A stretch of DNA of 64,000 nucleotides. Origin: Platerodrilus igneus. Taxonomy: Eukaryota; Arthropoda; Insecta; Coleoptera; Lycidae. A model generated the notes under the pieces. It searched no databases, was not told where the DNA came from, and saw only the letters and a list, made by a program, of their open reading frames with translations. The stretch is taken from NCBI GenBank assembly GCA_036346225.1, contig JARFIW010001187.1:620001-684000 (forward strand), in the 5' to 3' direction. Both the position numbers and the translations under genes were made by a program. This document shows, piece after piece, positions 29,978 through 41,059 of this stretch. How positions within the stretch are numbered: the stretch's first letter is position 1; the number at the start of each line of letters is the position of its first letter.

Positions 29978-32081
29978 TGTAACGTGCATTTTTAATAATT
30001 TAACCTTTTTACGCTATCCTCAATTCATAAATACATTTCTACAAATTACTATTTTTATATTTGATATTTATTAATTCCTTAGGCGAGTGCGTCGTATTAA
30101 AATAAGCGAATCGCTGTTTGTATCAAGTAAATACGTCCGAATAGTTTTCATATTGTATGCAATTTAACTCGCGTGTATTAATTTTAACAAGATAGATAAA
30201 TTGAAGCTTGATTCTCATTAATAAATTGCAATGAATTGTAAATTGGATCGTTCTTGTCTAACCGCTGTAATTAATGAGTAGATATGATTGTTGCATTCAT
30301 ATAAATGTTGTTCCTTATGTGGATAGACAAGTTTAGTAGATAAGAGTCGATAAGCGGTTGTAGGAACAACGATGGTTTGATTAAGAGACGAAGGTTGTCG
30401 TTTGTTTTTCGTTCCTAATATATTGTTTACGTTGATACTACTGTGTCCTGTTTGCTTTGAGAGTTGTAGTTTGTCCTTTGTTCCTAGATGTTAATTACGT
30501 TACGTTGTTAGTTTCGTTCCTCGTTCCTATAGATTGTTTTACGTTGAGAAGACTGTTTGCTGTTTGCTTTGAAACGAATGAAAATAGATGAGGAGTGTTA
30601 TTTTGTTCTTCGTTCCTATATATTCATGGTGATTTTAGTTGTCTTTCTTGTGAAATGAAAAGTTGTATATTAACTGTAGCAGTGTAGTTCTAATGCCTTT
30701 TGAAGGAAGGTTGCTTTATATGTAACGTGTTTGGTCGACGCACGTGTGTTTTAAGGACATTTGACTGACGGTTTTACTTTAGTGATACACGTGCCTTACT
30801 AATTTTTGTTTTTTGTTGGTGCTTTGTCTTTTGATATTTAAACGGTGTGTGCGATCTAGTTTTTCGTGGTCCCTTTTTTTATCAGGGTAAGTGCAATAAA
30901 CTTGTACAGAAGTTTTAAAGGAGCTACTTTAGTCAGGTTTTAAACTCCCTAAAACATTTACAAAATGGAATTGCAGAAGTGTTTAACTCATTCCGTATTA
31001 ATGATATGTGAAATTTACCTTGCATTTACTAAGTAAATAAAATATGAACATTCTTTTTTTTAAAAGACGAGATTGTGAGAGTGATCGTGCTTTTAAATGT
31101 TTCACCGTATTCAAACAATGCCTGTACCAACTGAAATTAGCTTCAGAAGTTGACGAAGTTCTTTCTGCTGAAGCAGATCCGCAATACGGAAAATTCTTGA
31201 CGGATGTTTGGATCGGAATTATACTAACTTTAATTGTTCTTAGTTGCGTGTGTTGCATGTGTTCCTTTCTGTTGTACCACAACTTCCACCCCCGCGAATA
31301 GACTGTGAATTTTTGCCAAGCTACACCAGGGCATCCGGCTTACCATGTTTCAAGTTGATAATGGGATGGAACCATGGACACCCCATACTCCACCAGCTCC
31401 AACTGCAAGGCTATCAGTAGCCGAACTGGTACAATTCTATAGAAACTCTTCCTGTGCTCCTGGTTGTGTAAGTTGAACTATTTCATACTTGTTATTACTG
31501 TAAATATTTATCCGTTTGTTTTGCAATATTCTTCGTCGTACTGATACCGTTTACAATAGACTTGCCTGCTTTTAAGAAAAAAAAAGAAAGAAAAAAAAAT
31601 CAATACTACTGAATTACTCATATCACTTGTGACTTATCTATTTATCTTTTGTCAACATTTTATCTGATTTATGTTTAATTGGTGTGTGAGGAAACGTTTC
31701 TGCTACTCCCAAATATTACCTCACTTTGTACTAAAAATTTTTGTATTGCTTTTACCGTTGTTATATTATATAGATTATCTAAACAGTTTCTTTTTTTTCA
31801 TTCTACATTGTACTGAATAACTTAGACTTTTCATTACTGCTATGCTGTTTCTGTATTTCAGGTTTGCAGGACTAATCTTTTTTATTGCAGGTTTACTATT
31901 CTAATTTCTTTTATTGCAGGTACTGTTACTAACTCCCTACCGCCGCATACATCATAGGTCAGTATGCTTTCTACAACCCCCCCTACTCTCCGATTGAGCC
32001 GGGTCATTGCTTTGACTTTCTTTGTGCTACGTAGCATAGATTTTTGGCGCCCAACGCGACTGCCACGAAAAAAACGTAACA
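29978..32081 (+). repeat. LARD left LTR
   Basis: 2104 bp, TGTAAC to GTAACA. Contains degenerate internal repeats built on TTCGTTCCTA(A/T)ATATTG (about 30400-30630), a TM-encoding ORF (31044-31301), splice-donor-like GTAAGT sites (30886, 31467) and acceptor-like TTTATTGCAGG runs (31880-31920). It has 92 bp (31281-31372) that the right LTR lacks. Confidence 0.9.
31044..31301 (+). CDS. Small single-pass membrane protein ORF in LARD LTR
   Basis: 85 codons: a charged N-terminal part ([10 protein letters not shown], then [18 protein letters not shown]), one strong transmembrane segment ([13 protein letters not shown], about residues 56-74) and a Cys-rich juxtamembrane stretch (CVCCMC). A T-run ending in AAAAG just before RDCESD resembles a splice acceptor. 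After the ORF another frame stays open (starts MFQVDNGMEPWTPHTPP) up to a GTAAGT. This looks like captured host coding sequence rather than an LTR control region. No family is recognised, and expression is unproven. Confidence 0.5.
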   Translation: MNILFFKRRDCESDRAFKCFTVFKQCLYQLKLASEVDEVLSAEADPQYGKFLTDVWIGIILTLIVLSCVCCMCSFLLYHNFHPRE

Positions 32082-33973
32082 GAGATTTTGGCGTCCAACG
32101 TGGGGTCCGATTTATTTTTTTGAGGGGCCCGACTTTTTTTTGAGGGGCTCGATTTTTTTTTGAGGGGCTCGAATTTTTTTTGAGGGGCCTGATTTTTTTT
32201 TATTTGCTCTTGATTTTCTAAATTTTTTTTATGACCTTGATTTTTGGCATTAATTTTTTCTGGTGTATCGGCTCGACTTTCTTTTCTGCCTATATTGGCT
32301 GGCTCCAATTTTTTTTGTGGTGTAGTCTTGAATTTTTTTTTCTTCCTTCGCTATATAGAAATTCCTTGATGTTAATTTTTTTTTGGTCAATTATCAGAGT
32401 TGTGTTTTCGCTGGTAATTTGGTTCTGGAAAACACTGGCGCCCAAGTTTTCTGTACACCACCTTTTTTTTTCTTTTCTTCACGTCACTTTCGCTACCTCA
32501 CTTAAATATAATCCTAATGTCCCCGATCTAGATCTGTTGTCCTTTTGGCGACGCAAACGCCACAAATTTCGTCCGTAATCCACTCGTCTCCCTACGTTAT
32601 ACGATTCCTTCAACTCATTAGCTTTATCTGTGATATTTGACATATTTCGTAGTATTGTGTGATGACTTTTATTTTTTTTTCTTCTACTCTTTCCGGGTTT
32701 TCTTTCATTCCACATTCCTGTCCATTTTTTTTTCCTGACTGGTTTTCTTTGCGGTTAGTTGATGTACTGACTTCGATCACTCGTTGTATCTGCTCCTGTG
32801 GTAGTTGCTTTTAGGCCTACTTTCTGTTCTTTAGGAATCACGACTTAGTCGACTTTTGGGTCTATTAGCAGATTACTTTTCTTATCTGGTTGTATTATAC
32901 GACTTTTTTTTTCTTTCCTTCTTGATACCACAGTTGAAGCCTTTCGTTACTTTTTCCAGTTTTCCGTTTGTCGTTCCCTAGCTTACTTGAGACTTGACAT
33001 TTGTGTCTTATGTTGGCTATTGCTGTGGGTTTCCTTCCTCGTTACTTTTCTTTTCTTTTGGTTTCTGCGCGCGAAACCAATTTCTTGAGGTTGGAAACTG
33101 TGCTGTTTCTTTTCTAAAGAAACATCCGTCCTTTGACGAATTAATTGGCAGCGTTTATGCCTTTACACCTTGGTCCTCTTCGATTGCTACTACTTACCTA
33201 TCTTTCCCTGTGGATTTCTTTACTCTTAGTTTTGTCCGACATTTTGGTCCTTTGAGCCGGAAATTATTTTTTTTTGTGTGTTGGTTCTGATTGGATTGGT
33301 ATCGTTTGTTGTTTCGTATTCCTATTCATATTTTTGTAGCTAACCCATCCCGTGACTTTTTCTTTTGGCTAGTTTAGTCGCTTTCTACATCCATTCCCTG
33401 AGGTAGGCGTCAGATCTATTTTCTTTTCCTTTAGGAATTTCGACTTGGTCGCTTCTGTAGGTCTGTTAGCCATACTCTGCTTGAGTAATCGTTTCATACG
33501 AATTTGTGTTACCTCAGTTGGAAGTATTCTAGATGGTGTACTAGCTTGCCTTTGTCCTTTGTTTTGTCTTGGTTCTTTCTTTACGGCACACTTGAGGGTG
33601 ACAGTTTTGCTACGAGTTTTCTTTCTCGTTTTTTTCTTTTCTCTTGGTTTCTCCGCGGGAAGCCAAAACTTTTCTTTGAGGTGGAAAACAGAAATGTCCC
33701 TTTTGGGGGACATCCGTCTTTTGACGATTTTGAAAGTAGCTAAGACCTTTAATCCTCATTGGGTGTTTACTTAATACTTTCTTTACCTATTCTGTCATTG
33801 TTGGTTACGATAGATGACTTTGTCTTCTTTTGAAAAAAAAAATATGTTCTTTTTCTTATACTGTTGTTGGTCCTTCGAACTGGATAAAATTTTTTTTTGT
33901 TTGGTTCCTTGTCTGTCGTTTTTTTTCTTTTTTTTCTTTCACCCCGACGTCTTTATTTTGCTAGGGGGGAATT
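32082..33973 (+). other. LARD interior, noncoding
   Basis: Begins with the PBS (32089-32105), then a T-rich zone with five GAGGGGC(T/C)CGA-poly(T) repeats (32110-32200). Two diverged tandem units of about 600 bp follow (32820-33300 and 33415-33900), sharing TTTAGGAAT..CGACTT, CTTTTGGTTTCT and CATCCGTC(C/T)TTTGACGA. Long open frames exist on both strands but are K/R- or F/S-rich translations of biased sequence; no retroviral domain is present. Ends with the purine tract at 33961-33971. Confidence 0.75.
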
Positions 33974-36005
33974 TGTAACGTGCATTTTTAATAATTTAAC
34001 CTTTTTACGCTATCCTCAATTCATAAATACATTTCTACAAATTACTATTTTTATATTTGATATTTATTAATTCCTTAGGCGAGTGCGTCGTATTAAAATA
34101 AGCGAATCGCTGTTTGTATCAAGTAAATACGTCCGAATAGTTTTCATATTGTATGCAATTTAACTCGCGTGTATTAATTTTAACAAGATAGATAAATTGA
34201 AGCTTGATTCTCATTAATAAATTGCAATGAATTGTAAATTGGATCGTTCTTGTCTAACCGCTGTAATTAATGAGTAGATATGATTGTTGCATTCATATAA
34301 ATGTTGTTCCTTATGTGGATAGACAAGTTTAGTAGATAAGAGTCGATAAGCGGTTGTAGGAACAACGATGGTTTGATTAAGAGACGAAGGTTGTCGTTTG
34401 TTCTTCGTTCCTAATATATTGTTTACGTTGATACTACTGTGTCCTGTTTGCTTTGAGAGTTGTAGTTTGTCCTTTGTTCTTAGATGTTAATTACGTTACG
34501 TTGTTAGTTTCGCTCCTCGTTCCTATAGATTGTTTTACGTTGAGAAGACTGTTTGCTGTTTGCTTTGAAACGAATGAAAATAGATGAGGAGTGTTATTTT
34601 GTTCTTCGTTCCTATATATTCATGGTGATTTTAGTTGTCTTTCTTGTGAAATGAAAAGTTGTATATTAACTGTAGCTGTGTTGTTCTAATGCCTTTTGAA
34701 GGAAGGTTGCTTTATATGTAACGCGTTTGGTCGACGCACGTGTGTTTTAAGGACATTTGACTGACGGTTTTACTTTAGTGATACACGTGTCTTACTAATT
34801 TTTGTTTTTTGTTGGTGCTTTGTCTTTTGATATTTAAACGGTGTGTGCGATCTAGTTTTTAGTGGTCCCTTTTTTTTTATCAGGGTAAGTGCAATAAACT
34901 TGTACAGAAGTTTTAAAGGAGCTACTTTAGTCAGGTTTTAAACTCCCTAAAACATTTACAAAATGGAATTGCAGAAGTGTTTAACTCATTCCGTATTAAT
35001 GATATGTGAAATTTACCTTGCATTTACTAAGTAAATAAAATATGAACATTCTTTTTTTTAAAAGACGAGATTGTGAGAGTGATCGTGCTTTTAAATGTTT
35101 CACCGTATTCAAACAATGCCTGTACCAACTGAAATTAGCTTCAGAAGTTGACGAAGTTCTTTCTGCTGAAGCAGATCCGCAATACGGAAAATTCTTGACG
35201 GATGTTTGGATCGGAATTATACTAACTTTAATTGTTCTTAGTTGCGTGTGTTGCATGTGTTCCTTTCTGTTGTACCACCATGGACACCCCATACTCCACT
35301 AGCTCCAACTGCAAGGCTATCAGTAGCCGAACTGGTACAATTCTATAGAAACTCTTCCTGTGCTCCTGGTTGTGTAAGTTGAACTATTTCATACTTGTTA
35401 TTACTGTAAATATCTATCCGTTTGTTTTGCAATATTCTTCGTCGTACTGATACCGTTTACAATAGACTTGCCTGCTTTTAAGAAAAAAAAGAAAGAAAAA
35501 AAAAATCAATACTACTGAATTACTCATACCAATTGTGTCTTATCTATTTATCTTTTGTCAACATTTTATCTGATTTATGTTTAATTGGTGTGTGAGGAAA
35601 CGTTTCTGCTACTCCCCAATATTACCTCACTTTGTACTAAAAATTTTTGTATTGCTTTTACCGTTGTTATATTATATAGATTATCTAAACAGTTTCTTTT
35701 TTTTTCATTCTACATTGTACTGAATAACTTAGACTTTTCATTACTGCTATGCTTTTTCTTTATTTCAGGTTTGCAGGACTAATCTTTTTTATTGCAGGTT
35801 TACTATTCTAATTTCTTTTATTGCAGGTACTGTTACTAACTCCCTACCGCCGCATACATCATAGGTCAGTCTGCTTCTACAACCCCCCCTACTCTCCGAT
35901 TGATCCCGGTCCTTCCTTTGTTTTTCTTTGTGTTACGTACGGCCACGAGCCAACGTAGCCTAAATTTTGAGGAACCAACGTGGCCGCCCCGATAATAACG
36001 TCACA
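33974..36005 (+). repeat. LARD right LTR
   Basis: 2032 bp, nearly identical to the left LTR except for the 92-bp deletion at 35275-35280, homopolymer length changes and a divergent last ~80 bp. Ends ACGTCACA followed by ATTT. Confidence 0.9.
35042..35302 (+). CDS. Membrane protein ORF, right LTR copy
   Basis: Same as 31044-31301 up to the end of the Cys-rich stretch. The 92-bp deletion then fuses it to a different tail (HHGHPILH). A short CCA-type microhomology at the deletion edge explains the loss. Confidence 0.45.
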   Translation: MNILFFKRRDCESDRAFKCFTVFKQCLYQLKLASEVDEVLSAEADPQYGKFLTDVWIGIILTLIVLSCVCCMCSFLLYHHGHPILH

Positions 36006-36110
36006 ATTTTAACTTTAACCTTACATGGTCAGTGTTTGTTATCCTGATGAGCACACAATTACTATATTTTTACACAGTCAGTGATTGTTATCCAGACTAC
36101 ATCCGTGTGT
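36006..36110. repeat. Continuation of the ~50-bp tandem repeats after LARD
   Basis: Units at about 36025 and 36074 match those at 29722 and 29776, ending again in CCAGACTACATCCG. The LARD element inserted inside this array. Confidence 0.6.
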
Positions 36111-37742
36111 ACAAATGTAAGCCGTATATGTAAAATTAATTAATCGTTAAGAAATACTGTAAAACGATTCAATCCTTAAAAGATATAAACTTTATACCTT
36201 ATGCAAATCGATCATTTTCAAGCGTATTATAAGTACTAAGCAATTAAGAGCGTTGGTTATTTTACCCTGTGTGTAAAATATCCGTGTAAAAAAGCAATCT
36301 CTTATTACAATTCTAAAAATGCAAATCGTTTGCATTATAAAACAATTAAAGCTTTATGTAACTTGACTCCCGTGTGTGTGTATAACATAAATTCAATTTT
36401 ACATAAGAGTGTGCTCGAATTTACGGGATTAATTAAGAATTTTCGAGAGATTTTGTCATCAAATTAATAAGAAATATCGTATAAACAAACGTTTATTCTA
36501 AGAAGCCGCGCAAAAAGTAAAAATGGATTTTATTATCTCTCGCATTACTACATAATAGTATGCGACGCCGCAATCATCTCATTGTGTTGGACAAGTACGG
36601 GCAGAGCACGTCACTATGAAATAAATCACGCTAATGAGGTAATAAACAGAGTTATTCTCAGAAATCTTACATCATTACGGTGTATTATGTTCCATATAGG
36701 ACTCGAAAACTCTAGAATGGAGATAATTTTATATATAAGCAGGAGCAATCGACATTAGAGGGATTCAATGAATGAATTCGATTCAATGAATGAATTTGAT
36801 TCAATTCATTTAAGTCGCGATCATGCATACAGTATTTAATAGTTAAGATGTATCTGTGAATAAAGAAGTAATTCTTAAAACATAACCACGCATAAATATG
36901 GAACTTGTTTAATGCAGTTATTTGATTTTGTAGTACACATAGAAGATGGAAAATTCTTCAATACAAACGCTACTTTAAATTAATAATTAAAAGAAAACTC
37001 CATTTTTGGTAACTGATTTAAGCGAATCTAGAAAGTTTTGTGAATTGGGATTTTGACGTCAATTTCAAAATAGAAGCAGAAGGTATTTAATACTGTTAAT
37101 ACAAATTAAATAGTGCTTTGTAGATTTCGCAAGTATTAATTTTAGATTTTGTTTGTAACAGATATTTGAGTATTTGTCATTCGAATTTAAGGTAGAATGT
37201 CTTAATCATATAATGTTTTTTGTAAGAATATTTACCAGAAAGTTTGAGGTCAGAGTTCGAAACACTTAGACTTTTCAAACAGATTATATGTCAAGCATCC
37301 TTTTGGCCAAACAAACCTTACAAACGTGGGAATAAAAGCCAGGTAAACTATCCACAAGAAAAGAGATTTGAATTTTTTGTAAATTTCAACCTAGATAAGG
37401 TGATGAACATTTTTATAATTAAGTAAATAGGTACTTGTTAAGAATAATTTTATGTTTGAAAGAAACTGTGCTATAAATATTCTATATTCTTTTGTATGGA
37501 AGAAAATATTTTTGACTGTATAGTTGCTTTATTATATTGCTGTGTTTGATATCATTTTGTATATTCCATTACTTCCGTTGAACTAGCCAGGCAAAGAAAA
37601 GTTAGAAAGGAAGGTAAGTCAGTAATTTCAAATTTTCCAATTTGCAGTACCTGTATCATAGTACTCTTTTAACGGCGCTCCAATGAGTGGCGTTGTCATA
37701 GCACTAATTTAGTGACGCCCAACGCAAGGCGTTATCACAGTA

Positions 37743-37746
<4 letters not shown>
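36111..37746. other. AT-rich noncoding stretch
   Basis: No supported gene. It contains a small palindromic tandem repeat of GATTCAATGAATGAATT (36765-36812) and, near 37670-37740, two GGCG-type motifs (ACGGCGCTCC, GACGCCCAACGC) resembling PBS-like debris of LTR elements. Confidence 0.55.

Positions 37747-37777
<31 letters not shown>
37747..37777. repeat. (TA)n microsatellite, gypsy-2 target
   Basis: About 31 bp of TA repeats directly before the gypsy-2 left LTR; TA repeats also follow the right LTR, so the element inserted inside a TA tract. Confidence 0.95.
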
Positions 37778-37779
<2 letters not shown>

Positions 37780-38924
37780 AAATTTAATTTGGAGTTAGCG
37801 TTTTCAGAACCATTTGAATGTAAAAACAAATATCAAAATTGCTTGGTATACTGCACGCTTTTAAAATTTTAAGGAGTTAAGTGATACTCCCGTAAAATTT
37901 GTAAATCAATTTCAGTTTGAATATGTTTTAACAATTAAAGATTGGTTATGTAATGACAGGACGTTTACTGAATAAGGCATAAATGTCTGTTGCGTACAAG
38001 TTAAAAGCTGAACCATCAAAGTTTGTTAGCTATTTTCAATATTGTAAAAAGTTCAATATACAGAAATCACTGGATTACAAACCATCTAGAAAATGAATGA
38101 ATCTAGAAAACAATTGTATTATTAATCAATTATTAATAATTATAAATTACATAGTGTGCGTAGAGATAGTTGCTATGGCAACGGAAACAAAAGAAGACGG
38201 TTTTATTTTATAAGGGACTTCAAATTTATATTACTGAAAAATAGACGTGTTTTGTACTGTTATGAGTTTTATTACATTTAAAAGTTACGAGAAAGTTTTG
38301 AAAGTCAAGTTGTACCTGGAGATAGCAAATAGTAGCAGTTTTACGGCGAATAAAAGTTAATTAAAAGATGGAGTGCTGGTCTGTACCGTTATTGTTTGAA
38401 GACGAAAGCATAGTGGAATTGGAGTTATCTGAGTATTTGTATAACATAAAATTTGTAGAAATATTAGTAGTTTTATAGTCTGGAGATTACCAGTTGCTCG
38501 AGTTACTTATTATTTACAGGAGGTGCCTGCAGTTGGTCACTTGGCTTCAGGACGGCTGGAAGGCGGCGCTTGTATCTGGATTCCAGGTATTAGTATTTAA
38601 TATCTACGCAGTGCTTTAATCAAATTTATAAAAGTGGAACTAGTGTTTGGGTATACTTTTGGCATTTAAAATTATTTTGAAAAATCCTTGGATATTTGTT
38701 TGGGTGTCTAGTTGAGAGGTGTTTGCTTAGGACGGACCCACCCTAGGTAGATTCCGCCACGTGTTTGACGGCCCTGTAGAATATTTAAGTGCAGCAGCCG
38801 TGTAAAATATTTAAAGGTAAATTGTGTGGCATAACTCAACAAGGCTCTAAAATAAGACAAGGAGTGACAGATAGATATATTACGCCTATCACTAATAAGG
38901 TAGGATCACAGTATATATATAACA
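37778..38924 (+). repeat. gypsy-2 left LTR
   Basis: 1147 bp. Compared with 44637-45787 it differs by a few homopolymer lengths, one AG insertion (CTAGAAAA against CTAGAGAAAA) and one substitution (AAAGATGG against AAAGAGGG). Confidence 0.95.
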
Positions 38925-38926
38925 GA

Positions 38927-38945
38927 TGGCGCTAACAACGTGAGG
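38927..38945 (+). other. gypsy-2 primer-binding site (probable)
   Basis: TGGCGCTAACAACGTGAGG, 2 bases after the LTR end; similar in start to other TGGCGC-type sites. tRNA not identified. Confidence 0.6.
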
Positions 38946-39269
38946 CTCGAGTAGATTTGTTAGTTGTACGTTGCATATATTCTATTTAAAAGTGAAAATT
39001 AATATTTGATTGACGTTTCATATATATTTATTTGACAGTTGTTGGAGGTTTTGAATTTATTGTAGTAGGCTAAGACGTAATTTGATATTCACACTTTGGT
39101 CAATTTTAGCGGCGGTAAAACATTAGGTGGGGCTCGAATAGGTAAATAACTTTGCAACAAAATATTTGTTCGCCTAAAGGTGGGGCTCGATAGGGCTGAT
39201 TCAGATTTGCAGAGGTTGTGTAGCTTAGTGGGGCACATCATTGAAGTTTATTTTGAAAATTAAAGGGAC

Positions 39270-40858
39270 ATGTCTGATGAGGAGAGAATCACGAGGTCAG
39301 GAAAGTTTATGGAGTTGAGACTGGTGTGAGAGGGCAACCGGTGGTTAAGACTGTAGCAGCAGGGGATGCTAGGGATGAAGCTGGAGGATATGTGGAGCCG
39401 GAGGTGATTATTGTGAATTCAGGGATACATCGGGAGAAAATGAAATTGATAAGGGAAAAGAGAATATGCAGATCCAAGATGTGATGATGGTTTTGTTGGA
39501 ATTAAAGGGTCGTTAACTAAGTCGCATGAAGAATTGAGAGGATCATTGTTGGCCGAGGTTAGAAATTCACAAGCGGAAGTTAAGGAAAAATTTGATATGA
39601 TGGAAATGAAAATTGAAGGAATTAATGTATCAATACAGAGCAGTTTGTGTTCATTTAAGGATGAAGTTCTGAAGGACGTAGAGGATAGAGTCCAGGTTGT
39701 AGAAGGAAGGTAACAACAGGTTTAAATGAATTAAGGGAAGAGCTGTACATGGTCGAAGTTAGACAGACAGAAAAATTGCAGAATTTAGGTGAAATAGTTC
39801 GGATTCAGACGGAGGACAATATTAACTCTAAAACGAAATTATAGGCAAATTGCGGGCGAGTCAGGAGGTGGCAGAGAAGCTGAGAAGGATACGACGGTTC
39901 TGGGGAATACGGTAAATGGATTGTCTGGTCTTGAAGGAATGTTAGACAGATGAGAGAACAGTTGGTTGAATTGGAAAGGGAAGAGTTGTTTGTGATGCAG
40001 GATACCAGTATAGGCTAGGAAAGAGACCTTGCCGAGGTTTGAAGGCAGAAAGAATGAGCAGCCGATGGTCTATCTTAGCAAGTTGGACGAGATGGTAGAG
40101 AGTGAGCCTGAGAGGGTGAAGATGCAGATGGTGAGCGTGACATTGGGGGGTTGTGCAGAGAAATGGTACTGTATCGTGAGGAGGCAATATAGTTCGTACG
40201 AGGAATTTCGAAGGCTATTCATAGAACAATATTGGGGAAACACGCATCAGGCTAATATTCGAACGGATTTAAACACTGGGAACTATAGGTCATACCAGGG
40301 ATCGAGAGAAAATTATGTGATTGAAAAGTATAACCAGGCGCAGCACCTGATTCCTAAATTAAGAGAAGATGAAATTATATTATTGTTGTCAAGGCATATG
40401 GAGGCGGAAATAACTAGGGCCGTAGCGATACAAAACGTTCGGACTTTAAGAGACTTTTGGAAATGATGCGAAATTATGACGTAGCTAGGACGTTTGAAAC
40501 GAATACCAGGAAAATAGTGATAATAGGAATTGGGATAGGAATAGGAATAGCACAGACTACCAGAGGACTGGGGTGCAAGGATACAATTATAGGGAGAATG
40601 GACAGGACAACTACAGAAAGCAATATCAGGGAAATCAAAGGAGAACGAATAATAATTGGGAACAACGTTTTAATAGAGACGATAATTATAGGGGGAACAA
40701 TGACTGGAACAGGACGGATAGGAATGACAGAGGTTTTGGACAGCAAAGGACGGGTTTTGGGCAGAGATGGCAGAGAGAAAGGAGCAGACATCAACAGATC
40801 AGGGGAAATACCGACAGGGATTAGAGACCGAGAACGGAGACAGATAGAAACTTGACGA
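39270..40858 (+). pseudogene. gag: gypsy-2 gag, frame-broken
   Basis: ATG at 39270 (MSDEERITRSGKF) opens a frame that breaks after 19 codons. Coding character then continues through several frames: a coiled-coil-like Glu/Lys-rich region (39520-39960), a capsid core (40029-40466) with the typical EEFRRLFIEQYWG, and a C-terminal Asn/Arg/Gly/Asp-rich RNA-binding tail (40573-40824, NNWEQRFNRDDNYRG...). No zinc knuckle. The breaks are single-base and LTRs are near-identical, so either the source copy was already defective or the indels are sequencing error. Confidence 0.8.
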
Positions 40859-41059
40859 TCCAACACGTCACAACAAGAGACACGCGACAGAGATCGGAGG
40901 ATAGGATAGAGAAAGTGGAGGTCCACGATGAACCCACGGTACAAAAAAACGTCGATTTATTAGTGTTAGGAAAATCAGATTTAGGGACACAGCATAGTAT
41001 TAGTTTAGTAGATAAGTTGTTAGATAATAAGTTTGAAAGAAGGCGGAGTTACCATTTAT

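Larger units (their letters stand above)
29978..36005 (+). mobile_element. Large non-autonomous LTR element (LARD-like)
   Basis: Two LTRs of about 2.0-2.1 kb starting TGTAACGTGC flank a 1.9 kb interior. A 4-bp ATTT duplication is at 29974-29977 and 36006-36009. A primer-binding site TGGCGTCCAACGTGGGG follows the left LTR, and a purine tract CTAGGGGGGAA precedes the right one. There is no gag or pol. The LTR start, PBS type and PPT resemble gypsy-1, so it is probably mobilised in trans by a gypsy element. Large LTRs plus a noncoding interior define a LARD-type derivative. Confidence 0.88.

Noticed and set aside
33369..33713. Basic antisense ORF in the LARD interior (also 32027-32308, 32479-32715)
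   Set aside because: Arises from the T-rich plus strand (Lys/Arg-rich translation); no domain and no conservation between the two tandem units.
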